Assembly: GCF_000789235.1 (NCBI RefSeq)
Contig: NZ_KN525716.1
Span: forward strand, 2,958,100-3,022,099
DNA length: 64,000 bases
Reading direction: 5' to 3'
Origin: Wocania ichthyoenteri Th78
GTDB lineage: Bacteria; Bacteroidota; Bacteroidia; Flavobacteriales; Flavobacteriaceae
Made by a program: the position numbers and the translations under genes. The stretch's first letter is position 1, and each line of letters begins with the position of its first letter. The notes beneath the pieces were generated by a model. It did no database searches. It saw only the letters and a program-made list of their open reading frames with translations, and was not told the origin of the DNA. This document shows positions 26,448 through 34,681 of the stretch, in pieces.

Positions 26448-27459
26448 TATAATATTACTTTTTTTCATATCATTTGTGTTAATGGTTTCGTGTAGTAAAG
26501 ATGATTTGCCTAAAGATAATGATACGCAAATAAATGATAAAGCAGCAATGATAGTAGGCTATTTACCTTATTACCAATTTGCTTTAAGTGATAAAATAGA
26601 ATACTGCAAACTTACCCATTTGAATTTGGCGTTTGCAAATCCAGATAGTCATGGGAATATTATTATGGAAAGTGTTACAGAGATAGTATCTGACGCAAAA
26701 AAAGCAAATCCAAAAATAATTATTTGTATTTCTTTGGCTGGTGGCGCTTTAACTAATGAACAAGCTACAAATTGGTCTAATTTAATTGATATTTCAGCAA
26801 ACAGACCAGCGTTTATTGCAAACATTATAAATTATGTGATTAATAATAATTTAGATGGTGTTGATGTAGATTTAGAATGGAATCATGTGACTTCTGGTTA
26901 TAGCGATTTTGTAATAGAATTAGGTGCTGGACTTAAAACACAAGGTAAATTGATAACTGCTGCCTTTCCTCAAGCGCGATATAGTAATGTTACCGATGCT
27001 GCGTTAGAGGTTTTTGATGTTATAAATATTATGTCTTATGATGCTACAGGGCCGTGGCTGCCGTCATTCCCAGGTCAACATAGCTCATTAAATTTTTCAA
27101 AAGTAGGCATTAGCTTTTGGAATAATACCGTTGGAATACCTGCTGAAAGGCTAACCCTTGGCGTTCCTTTTTATGGTTATAATTTTGTTAACTCTACAAC
27201 AGCTCATTCAGTTACTTATAACCAAATGGTTAGAGATGATATTAATAATGCTGCTTTAGATCAAGTAGGAACTACTTTTTATAATGGGATACTAACTATT
27301 AAATATAAAGTTAATTTAGCCTATGATAGAGGTATTGGTGGCATCATGATATGGGAGTTAGGACAAGATTCTTTTGATGAATATTCGTTATTAAAAACGA
27401 TACATAATGAATATACCACATTAGGAGTTAAAACCAGTGGGCTTTGTGGTAATAATTGA
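26440..27459 (+). CDS. GH18 family chitinase-like lipoprotein
   Basis: The 339-residue protein has a lipoprotein signal (lipobox ending at C18, VSCSK), so it is probably anchored on a membrane, perhaps surface exposed. The GH18 signature D139-G-V-D142-V-D144-L-E146 is complete, with E146 as the catalytic acid. Other GH18 features include IVGYLPYYQF, LNLAFAN, the MSYDATGPW motif and a late GGIMIWELGQD (terminal Trp of the barrel). Substrates of such enzymes are chitin or N-glycan-type GlcNAc linkages; which one cannot be told. It stands alone between divergent and convergent neighbours. Confidence 0.93.
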   Translation: MKNIILLFFISFVLMVSCSKDDLPKDNDTQINDKAAMIVGYLPYYQFALSDKIEYCKLTHLNLAFANPDSHGNIIMESVTEIVSDAKKANPKIIICISLAGGALTNEQATNWSNLIDISANRPAFIANIINYVINNNLDGVDVDLEWNHVTSGYSDFVIELGAGLKTQGKLITAAFPQARYSNVTDAALEVFDVINIMSYDATGPWLPSFPGQHSSLNFSKVGISFWNNTVGIPAERLTLGVPFYGYNFVNSTTAHSVTYNQMVRDDINNAALDQVGTTFYNGILTIKYKVNLAYDRGIGGIMIWELGQDSFDEYSLLKTIHNEYTTLGVKTSGLCGNN

Positions 27460-27480
27460 ATGCAATAAGGTTTTGATAAA

Positions 27481-29250
27481 TTATGATCTGTAAATTTTTT
27501 CAATAAGATCTTTATAAATCTCCTTAATAACCTTTCGTTTCATTTTCATGGTTGGTGTTAAATGTCCAGAGTCAATAGTCCAAATATCTGGTGTGATTTC
27601 AAACTTTTTTATTTGCTCCCATTTACCAAAGTTGGTGTTTGCTTCGTCTATTTCTTCTTGAATTCTATCGTGCAAAGCTTGATTTGTAATAATATCTTCT
27701 TTAGAATTAAAAGAGATGTTATGTCGTTTAGCCCATTCTTCAACAAATTCAAAATTTAACTGAATTAATGCAGCGGGCATTTTTTCGCCTTCGCCAATAA
27801 CCATTATTTGTTCAATAAATCGAGATTGTTTAAATCGGTTTTCAATTAAGGCTGGTGCTACGTACTTTCCGCCAGAAGTTTTAAACATTTCCTTTTTTCG
27901 GTCGGTAATTTTCAAGAATCCTTCGCTACAAATTTCACCAATATCTCCCGTATGAAAATAATCGCCAGTCATTACTTCAGCTGTTTTTTCGGGATCTTTA
28001 TAATAGCCTATCATTACGTTTGGTCCTTTTACAAGAATTTCTCCATCTTCAGCAATTTTTACTTCAACATTATCAATCACTTTACCAACAGTACCAATTC
28101 TAAACCCGCCATTACGTTGATCGTTTACCGATATTACTGGCGATGTTTCTGTGAGCCCATAACCTTCCATAATTGGCATTTCAGCAGCTGCAAATACGCG
28201 CGTTAACCTGGGTTGAAGAGCTGCGCTACCAGATACCATTAAATCTAAATTACCACCAAGGCCTGCTTTCCATTTGCTAAAAATAAGTTTTCGTGCTAGT
28301 TTAAGTTGCTTTTCGTACCACCAGCCATTTTTTCCGTATGGCTCATATTTTAAACCTAGGTCAACTGCCCAAAAAAACAATCTCTTTTTTAATCCTGTTA
28401 AATCACTTCCTTTTGCTATAATTTTGTCATATACTTTTTCATATAATCGAGGAACAGCAGTCATTACATTTGGTTTAATCTCTTTAAGATTATCGCTAAT
28501 AGTTTCAATAGATTCTGCAAAATAAATTTCTACACCACAGTATTGGTATAAATACAAAATCATACGTTCAAATACATGACAAACAGGAAGAAAACTTAAA
28601 GATTTAGATTTACCATAATGAAAAGGTACTCGTTTTTCGCTATCTAAAACATTTGAAACTAAGTTGTTATGCGATAGCATAACACCTTTAGGCTGTCCAG
28701 TAGTTCCAGAAGTATAAATTAAGGTTGCTAAATCGTTAGGTTTAACAGCTTTCTTTCTAGATTCAACGTCGTTTTGATTGGTGTTATCTTCTCCTAATTT
28801 AAAAACTTCATTCCAATTGTTTTCTCCAGAAATGTTATCGAAAGTATATACATTTTTAAGATTAGTATTGCTTTTTATGGTGTTTAATTTTTTTATGATT
28901 TCTGCATCCGATACAAAGCAGTAAGTGGCTTCGGAATGATTTAAAATATACTCGTAATCCTCGGCAGAAATAGTTGGATAAATGGGTACATTTTGAGCGC
29001 CAGTTTGTAAAATGCCAATATCTAATATATTCCACTCGGTTCTGTTGGTTGATGAAATAACTGCAATTTTATCATTGGGTTGCACACCTAATTTTAATAG
29101 ACCTCTACTAATTGTATTAATTTGATTAACATATTCCTGACTTGAAATTGATTTCCACTTTCCATTGTATTTTGTGGTAAATGCTTTTTCTAAATTATAA
29201 GTTTCAAGTTGATAATATGGAAAATCAAAAAGTCTAGTAATCTCTGTCAT
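27481..29250 (-). CDS. Long-chain acyl-CoA synthetase (AMP-forming)
   Basis: The 589-residue enzyme activates fatty acids to acyl-CoA with ATP. The P-loop motif YTSGTTGQPKGVMLSHNN, the A5 region GYGLTETSPVISVN, the TGDIG(E) hinge and KITDRKKEMFKTSGGKYVAP are all present, matching the FadD15/ACSL-like group common in Bacteroidota. It is transcribed convergently with the GH18 gene and lies 1.7 kb from the beta-oxidation operon, to which it could supply substrate. The upstream gap holds an IS remnant. Confidence 0.95.
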   Translation of the reverse strand: MTEITRLFDFPYYQLETYNLEKAFTTKYNGKWKSISSQEYVNQINTISRGLLKLGVQPNDKIAVISSTNRTEWNILDIGILQTGAQNVPIYPTISAEDYEYILNHSEATYCFVSDAEIIKKLNTIKSNTNLKNVYTFDNISGENNWNEVFKLGEDNTNQNDVESRKKAVKPNDLATLIYTSGTTGQPKGVMLSHNNLVSNVLDSEKRVPFHYGKSKSLSFLPVCHVFERMILYLYQYCGVEIYFAESIETISDNLKEIKPNVMTAVPRLYEKVYDKIIAKGSDLTGLKKRLFFWAVDLGLKYEPYGKNGWWYEKQLKLARKLIFSKWKAGLGGNLDLMVSGSAALQPRLTRVFAAAEMPIMEGYGLTETSPVISVNDQRNGGFRIGTVGKVIDNVEVKIAEDGEILVKGPNVMIGYYKDPEKTAEVMTGDYFHTGDIGEICSEGFLKITDRKKEMFKTSGGKYVAPALIENRFKQSRFIEQIMVIGEGEKMPAALIQLNFEFVEEWAKRHNISFNSKEDIITNQALHDRIQEEIDEANTNFGKWEQIKKFEITPDIWTIDSGHLTPTMKMKRKVIKEIYKDLIEKIYRS

Positions 29251-29415
29251 TAGTTTCTATTAAATATGTAGACATGCAAAGTATGAAATTAAAAATGATT
29301 TTCAAATAAGCGATAAAAATTAAGGACTCAAATACAGATTGAAATAAAATTTAAGCAGATTTTAATCCTTTTCAATTGCTTTTAGATTGTTTCTAAAACT
29401 TATGTGTCACAACAA

Positions 29416-29644
29416 TGAACTTGCAACAAGAAGTCGGACAAATTTTCTAAGACCTATACTACATTTTTTTTGATAAAACTCTAATTCTATTTATTGTAGG
29501 AGTTTTATATCTCAAAGAAGAGTGTAATCGTTTTCTATTATACCAGACTTCTATATATTCAAAGACTGCTAATTTAGCTTTTTGAGTAGTCTTAAAACTC
29601 TGCCCTAGTAAATGTAGTAACTTTAGTTTTAATGGTTCTTTCAT
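29416..29644 (-). mobile_element. IS3-type insertion sequence remnant
   Basis: What remains is the last ~60 codons of a transposase plus about 45 bp to a likely terminal inverted repeat (TGAACTTGCAACAAGAAG followed by TCGGACAAA, 29416-29442). It resembles the ends of IS3/IS150-group elements. The other end was not found, so the element is truncated. It separates the sulfatase cluster from the acyl-CoA synthetase gene. Confidence 0.7.
29459..29644 (-). pseudogene. IS3-family transposase, C-terminal fragment
   Basis: The 61-residue frame contains VFEYIEVWYNRKRLHSSLRYKTP, the C-terminal end of the rve integrase core in IS3-family OrfB proteins (normally ~280 residues). The DDE residues that would lie upstream are missing except for the region after the catalytic Glu, so it cannot be active. 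Confidence 0.85.
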
Positions 29645-29670
29645 TTTTAGTTTTGTCTATCTAAAACTTT

Positions 29671-31254
29671 TCAATTCCAATGCGTTTTAAAAATATCTTG
29701 AAGTTTCACGTATTGCTCATCGGTATCATCATAAGTTTGCCGTTGTTTTTTTAATTCAACTTTCATGTCTTTAATAATTTCCGAATAGTTAGAGTCATTG
29801 TAAGCATTGTAATTCTCGTTTGGGTCTTTTTCTAAATCGTAAAATTCCCAAGCTGGGGTTGTGCTTTCTTTTGAAGAGCCTGTCATGTCTAAAGATTGTC
29901 CATAAAAAAAGGCAAGTTTGTATCGCTTATTTCTAATTCCAAAATGTCCAGGTCTAATAGGATGATTTGTCCAATATCTATAATAAGCAGAAGTTCTCCA
30001 ATTTTCAGGAGTTTCGCCTTTAAGATTTTTACGAAAACTCTCACCTTGAAATGAGTCTGGTTTTTCAATACCAGCATAATCAGCAAACAATGCAGGAAAA
30101 TCGATGTTTAAAATAATATCGTTTAAACGTTTTCCTGCTGCAATTTCTTTAGGATATCTAATTACAAATGGCATGCGAAGCGATTCATCATAAATTAAGC
30201 GCTTATCAAAAAAACCATGTTCACCTAAAAAGTAGCCTTGATCTGCTGTATAAATTACAACGGTATTTTCGGCTAAACCAGAAGCTTCCAAATAATCTAA
30301 AATTTTTCCAATATTATCATCAATAGCAGCGCCAGAACGCATAAAATCTTTTATAAATTTTTGATAGGTGGCTTTACGAGCAGTAATGCTATCCATGTTT
30401 TTAGTGTAAAAAGGCAAGCCAGGGTATTTACACCACCATTTTTCAGGATCGTTTGAAGCTTGTTCGTATCGCCAACTTAAATTTTCAAGTTTTTGTCCAA
30501 CAAAACTTCGCCCTGTAGTTTCAGGCGAGAAATCAAATAAAGATGCTGGTTCTGGAATTTCATCATCTTGATATAAATCGTTATAACGCTCTGGGAAATC
30601 AAAAGGTTCGTGTGTTGCCTTAAAATGCGTCATAAGCATAAATGGCTTGTCTTTGTCTCTTTGGTTTAACCAATCTAAAGATAATTGCGTAATCACATCG
30701 GTTGAAAATCCTCCGTGAACATCCCAGGTTCCAGGTGCTTTGTTGAAATTTTCAGCAGTTCTTAAAATAGGATCCCAATAACGCCCTTGGTCGTGTAAAA
30801 TGTTGTAATAATCAAATCCAGAAGGCTCTTTTTTTAAATGCCATTTACCAATAATAGCTGTTTGATAGCCGCTTTTATTTAATACTTTGGCAATGTTTAA
30901 ACTATCAGGATGTAAAGTGTCACTAAGGGTGTAAACGCCATTTTTATTACTGAATTGCCCCGTTAAAATACTGGCTCTACTTGGTACACAAATGGAGTTG
31001 GTGCAAAAGGTATTATTTAAAACCATCCCTTCGTTCGCTAGCCTACTAATATTTTTATTTTGAACATGATCTTGTAGAATGCCACCGTAAATTCCCCATG
31101 CTTGCGAGGTGTGGTCGTCAGACATTATAAAAAGAATGTTTGGTCTTTCATTATTAATGTTTTCTTTTTTTTCTGAATGGCAACTTATTAAAGTTAGTAA
31201 ACATATTAAAAGCATTAACAGGTTTAAACATATTGGAAACTTAGTAGTTATCAT
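29671..31254 (-). CDS. Sulfatase lipoprotein, S1 family (first of three)
   Basis: The 527-residue protein has a lipobox (LISC, C25). The sulfatase signature C89-V-P-S-R-A-S-I-L-T-G marks a cysteine to be converted to formylglycine, and metal ligands occur in NILFIMSDDH and in YTADQGYFLGEHGFFDKR. It hydrolyses sulfate esters, most likely of a sulfated polysaccharide; the substrate cannot be deduced. It starts 1 bp after the upstream sulfatase ends, so it is cotranscribed. It is the last gene of the tandem, next to the IS remnant. Confidence 0.93.
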   Translation of the reverse strand: MITTKFPICLNLLMLLICLLTLISCHSEKKENINNERPNILFIMSDDHTSQAWGIYGGILQDHVQNKNISRLANEGMVLNNTFCTNSICVPSRASILTGQFSNKNGVYTLSDTLHPDSLNIAKVLNKSGYQTAIIGKWHLKKEPSGFDYYNILHDQGRYWDPILRTAENFNKAPGTWDVHGGFSTDVITQLSLDWLNQRDKDKPFMLMTHFKATHEPFDFPERYNDLYQDDEIPEPASLFDFSPETTGRSFVGQKLENLSWRYEQASNDPEKWWCKYPGLPFYTKNMDSITARKATYQKFIKDFMRSGAAIDDNIGKILDYLEASGLAENTVVIYTADQGYFLGEHGFFDKRLIYDESLRMPFVIRYPKEIAAGKRLNDIILNIDFPALFADYAGIEKPDSFQGESFRKNLKGETPENWRTSAYYRYWTNHPIRPGHFGIRNKRYKLAFFYGQSLDMTGSSKESTTPAWEFYDLEKDPNENYNAYNDSNYSEIIKDMKVELKKQRQTYDDTDEQYVKLQDIFKTHWN

Positions 31255-31255
31255 A

Positions 31256-32650
31256 TTAATTAAGATTTTGATATTCTGGATTTAAAAGTGTTGGAATTGG
31301 GGCTTTTGTATTATTTCTCCATTGATCTAATAGTCTTAAAAGCTTTAAAGCTTTTTTCGACCTTTTTAAAGCTAGGTTATTATGCTCAGAGATGTCTTTC
31401 TTCAAATTATATAATTCAACTTCATTGTCTTCAAAATAATGATGTAGTTTCCACTTTCCGAGACGAACTACGGATCCTGGTCTTGTTCTGAATAAAGGAT
31501 CTCTTCCAGTATCTTTGTTATAACCTCCAGCAGCTTGTAAATAAATAGGAAAATGCCAAAACAACGCACGCTTTTTAATTTTGCCTTTGTTGAAAAGGAT
31601 TGGAGTTAGATCTAGTCCATCTAAAGTTAAATTAGAATGAGGTGTTTTTGTGATATTTAAAAAAGTGGGATAAAAATCGATATTATTAACTGGTGTTTTT
31701 GATACTGAATTAGGTTTAATTTTATTATCCCATCGAATAATTAATGGGACACGTATTCCTCCTTCATAGTATGCACCTTTACCGGCTCTAAGTGGGGTTT
31801 GCTCAGAAACCGAATATAAACCACCATTATCAGATGTAAATACGATTATTGTTTTATGGTTTAGCTTCAAGGTTTTAATAGTGTTTAGTAACCGTCCAAT
31901 ATTGGTATCCATAGCTTCAATCATGGCTGCGTAAGTAGGGTTGTTATGTGATTTTGAAGTTTGTTGTTGTTGGTATTTTTTAATAAGTTCTTTTTTACCT
32001 CGAATAGGTGTATGTACTGTATAATAAGTCATATACAAGAAAAAAGGCGTATTTTTATGTTGATTTAAAAACGAAATAGCTTCGTTAGTTAATCTGTCTG
32101 TAAGATATTCTCCTTTAGGACCATCTTTAAGGGCTTTATTTTTGTATGGACTGAAATATGATTTTGGATGACCAGTATGTGTGCCTCCAATATTTATATC
32201 AAAGCCTTGTGAGGTGGGGTTTTTTCCTAAATGCCATTTCCCCATTGAAGCGGTTATATAACCTTCTTTTTTTAATACTTCAGCAATAGTAATAATACTA
32301 TCGTTAAGAATAGTAGTGTTAGGTGTTGGAATTAATTTCCTGTGTTTTGATAAGCCTCTTTTAGAACTATTTACGGTGTAAATTCCATGTCTAGGACTAT
32401 ATAAGCCTGAAAGTAAACTAGCTCGACTAGGAGCGCAATTTGATGCTGAAGCATAGGCGTTTGTGAATTTGAGTCCCATAGTTGCTAAACGGTCAATATT
32501 TGGGGTTTCATAATAGGAACTTCCATAACAAGATAAATCTGTCCAACCTAAATCATCAATATTTATATAAATAATATTAGGTCTTTCTTGTGCATGATTT
32601 ATTGATGCAATTAAAATCCAGAAAAAGAAAGAGAACCATAACTTATTCAT
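31256..32650 (-). CDS. Sulfatase, secreted, S1 family (second of three)
   Basis: Start chosen at the ATG giving MNKLWFSFFFWILIASINHAQ, a normal signal peptide (464 aa). A longer ATG frame overlaps the previous gene by 20 bp and would place 13 odd residues before the signal. The formylglycine motif is C-A-P-S-R-A-S-L-L-S-G with the cysteine at residue 72. Metal-site segments are IYINIDDLGWTDL and FTSDNGGLYS. Its closest look is that of arylsulfatase A-like enzymes. It is preceded by the third sulfatase by 19 bp and followed directly by the first. Confidence 0.93.
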   Translation of the reverse strand: MNKLWFSFFFWILIASINHAQERPNIIYINIDDLGWTDLSCYGSSYYETPNIDRLATMGLKFTNAYASASNCAPSRASLLSGLYSPRHGIYTVNSSKRGLSKHRKLIPTPNTTILNDSIITIAEVLKKEGYITASMGKWHLGKNPTSQGFDINIGGTHTGHPKSYFSPYKNKALKDGPKGEYLTDRLTNEAISFLNQHKNTPFFLYMTYYTVHTPIRGKKELIKKYQQQQTSKSHNNPTYAAMIEAMDTNIGRLLNTIKTLKLNHKTIIVFTSDNGGLYSVSEQTPLRAGKGAYYEGGIRVPLIIRWDNKIKPNSVSKTPVNNIDFYPTFLNITKTPHSNLTLDGLDLTPILFNKGKIKKRALFWHFPIYLQAAGGYNKDTGRDPLFRTRPGSVVRLGKWKLHHYFEDNEVELYNLKKDISEHNNLALKRSKKALKLLRLLDQWRNNTKAPIPTLLNPEYQNLN

Positions 32651-32669
32651 ACTTATGCTAAATATATTA

Positions 32670-34517
32670 CTATTTAATAATAATTTCATCTATAAAAATC
32701 CACCCTAAATTACCAGCTCCTTCATGCTCTTCTGGAATTTCTTTTATGGTTTTTATAGTCAATTTTATATATCTTGATTTTTGTTTTGTATTTACGGTTA
32801 AGGTTTCGATAAAATTATGTTTAGCGTTGATTTTTGTTGAAGTTTTAGATTGAATGGTTTTGCTGAAATTTATGCCGTCATTTGAAAAGCTAACCTCAAA
32901 TAGTTTTGGACTAAAAACCCAATTTGAAGGATTGTGCAAATAGCCAATAGTTATTTCTGAAATGGGGTTTATTTTATTCAAATCTAAAATAAATTCTAAA
33001 TCATTTCCCTCTTGTCCAATCCATTGTCCAGAACTATAATCAACATAACCACGTTTCCCATCAATGAGTACTTCGATATTTTTATATCGGTTATTAAGCT
33101 TATTTACTGACTTAATTTTCCCGTTTATTCCTAAGTGGTTTATAAGTTTTGTTTTTTTAGGAATATCGGTTTCATAACCGTGCTCCCAAGCTATATATTT
33201 GGCTTTAAGTGCCTCAATAATTTCTGGGTGTTTATCTGCAAGATTTGTCATTTCTGAAATATCTTCACTTAAATTTGAAAGAAATAAAGCATCACGTTCT
33301 AAATTTAATTCTCCTTTGTGTGAGGTGTCTTTTGGGTAACCCATAAGTTTCCAATTACCATTTCTAACGGCCCATTGGCTACCGTATTTCCAAAAAGCTT
33401 CTGTTCTTTGTGAAGCGGTATTTGGGACTTTAATTACTTCAGACATATCTAAGCCATCAATATTTTTGGGTAAATTATTAAAATTGCAAAGCTTAGATAA
33501 GGTTGGGAGCCAATCTGTATTCAACATAAATTCATCATTTACAATATTCTCAGGTAAATTATTTCTCCAACTTATTATGGTTGGTAGCCTAATTCCCCCT
33601 TCAAATAAACTGCTTTTTGCGCCACGATATGGTCCCGAATTTCCGCCGCCATTAAAAGCACGTGTTTCTGTAGAGTAACCATTATCTGATTGATATACAA
33701 TTATCGTATTATCTCGTATTCCGAGTGCTTCCAATTTATCAATTAAAAACCCTATACGTTCGTCAATGGTCGAAATAAAAGCAGCGTAATCGCCTCTAGG
33801 TTTTTCAACATGTTTATAGTAATCTCTCCACTTATTTGTGGGTTGATAGGGATAATGTGGCATGTTGATAGCGTAGTACATAAAAAAAGGATTTTCTTTA
33901 TGTTCTTCAACATAATTTAAAGCTTTATTTGAAGCTAAATCTGGAAAATATTCACCATCGTAAAAAACCTCTTTTCCGTTTTCATATAAATCATGAACGT
34001 TGGGTCCAGCCCAAAAGAAAAAGTGAGAATAATTATCTATACAACCATTTAAATGCCCAAACGAATAATCGAATCCTTGTGCGTTTGGCGAAGTTTCGGC
34101 ACTCATACCTAAATGCCATTTACCAATATGCCCAGTTTTATATCCGTTATCTTTAAACAGTTCTGCAAGCGTATATTGCTCATTTGGCATGCCGTGAGAA
34201 CCTGGGACATGTGAGGTGTTACCATTAACACCTGCATTTTGAGGGTATTTCCCCGTTAACAACGCTGCTCTTGATGGTGCACAAACAGGTGCAGCTACAT
34301 ACGACTGCGTGAAACGAGTACCTTCTTTAGCAAGTTTATCGATATTGGGACTGTAAATATCTGAAGCGCCGTAGCAACCTAAATCAATAGCGCCTTGGTC
34401 GTCTGTATAAATTACAATAACATTAGGTTTGTTTTGGGTAAAACACTGTAATCCAATCAGTAACATGACTAAGTTGATTTGCCTTTTACGTAGAAGAGAA
34501 ATGAAATTAATTTTCAT
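32670..34517 (-). CDS. Sulfatase with C-terminal discoidin-like domain (third of three)
   Basis: The 615-residue product opens with a signal peptide (about 1-28) and an S1 sulfatase core: VIVIYTDDQGAIDLGCYG, the formylglycine site C79-A-P-S-R-A-A-L-L-T-G, and QSDNGYSTE. After about residue 475 there is a ~140-residue beta-rich tail (RGYVDYSSGQWIGQEG ... FIDEIII) resembling an F5/8 type C carbohydrate-binding module. It is the first gene of the three-sulfatase run. The tail may tether the enzyme to its glycan (inference). Confidence 0.92.
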   Translation of the reverse strand: MKINFISLLRKRQINLVMLLIGLQCFTQNKPNVIVIYTDDQGAIDLGCYGASDIYSPNIDKLAKEGTRFTQSYVAAPVCAPSRAALLTGKYPQNAGVNGNTSHVPGSHGMPNEQYTLAELFKDNGYKTGHIGKWHLGMSAETSPNAQGFDYSFGHLNGCIDNYSHFFFWAGPNVHDLYENGKEVFYDGEYFPDLASNKALNYVEEHKENPFFMYYAINMPHYPYQPTNKWRDYYKHVEKPRGDYAAFISTIDERIGFLIDKLEALGIRDNTIIVYQSDNGYSTETRAFNGGGNSGPYRGAKSSLFEGGIRLPTIISWRNNLPENIVNDEFMLNTDWLPTLSKLCNFNNLPKNIDGLDMSEVIKVPNTASQRTEAFWKYGSQWAVRNGNWKLMGYPKDTSHKGELNLERDALFLSNLSEDISEMTNLADKHPEIIEALKAKYIAWEHGYETDIPKKTKLINHLGINGKIKSVNKLNNRYKNIEVLIDGKRGYVDYSSGQWIGQEGNDLEFILDLNKINPISEITIGYLHNPSNWVFSPKLFEVSFSNDGINFSKTIQSKTSTKINAKHNFIETLTVNTKQKSRYIKLTIKTIKEIPEEHEGAGNLGWIFIDEIIIK

Positions 34518-34568
34518 GGTTTATTTGATAACTTATTTAAAGTTAAAAATAATATAAATTAATATATC

Positions 34569-34586
34569 GTTATTTAGACAAATAAC
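34569..34586. promoter_or_regulatory. Inverted repeat upstream of the sulfatase run
   Basis: GTTATTT-AGAC-AAATAAC is a perfect 7-bp inverted repeat about 50 bp before the first sulfatase start. It could be an operator for the run, but AT-rich arms of this length also arise by chance, and no clear -7 box was seen. Confidence 0.3.
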
Positions 34587-34625
34587 ACATCTTTTACCAT
34601 AGAAAACACATTTGCTGAAGTAATT

Positions 34626-34667
34626 AAAAAGCTCCTAAAGTAATTTTAACTAAAGGAGCTTTTTTTT
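34626..34667 (-). terminator. Terminator of purL
   Basis: AAAAAGCTCC pairs with GGAGCTTTTT around a ~19-nt loop, with T-rich ends on both strands. It begins about 15 bp after the purL stop and could act in both directions. Confidence 0.85.
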
Positions 34668-34681
34668 AATAAGTTTTGTTT

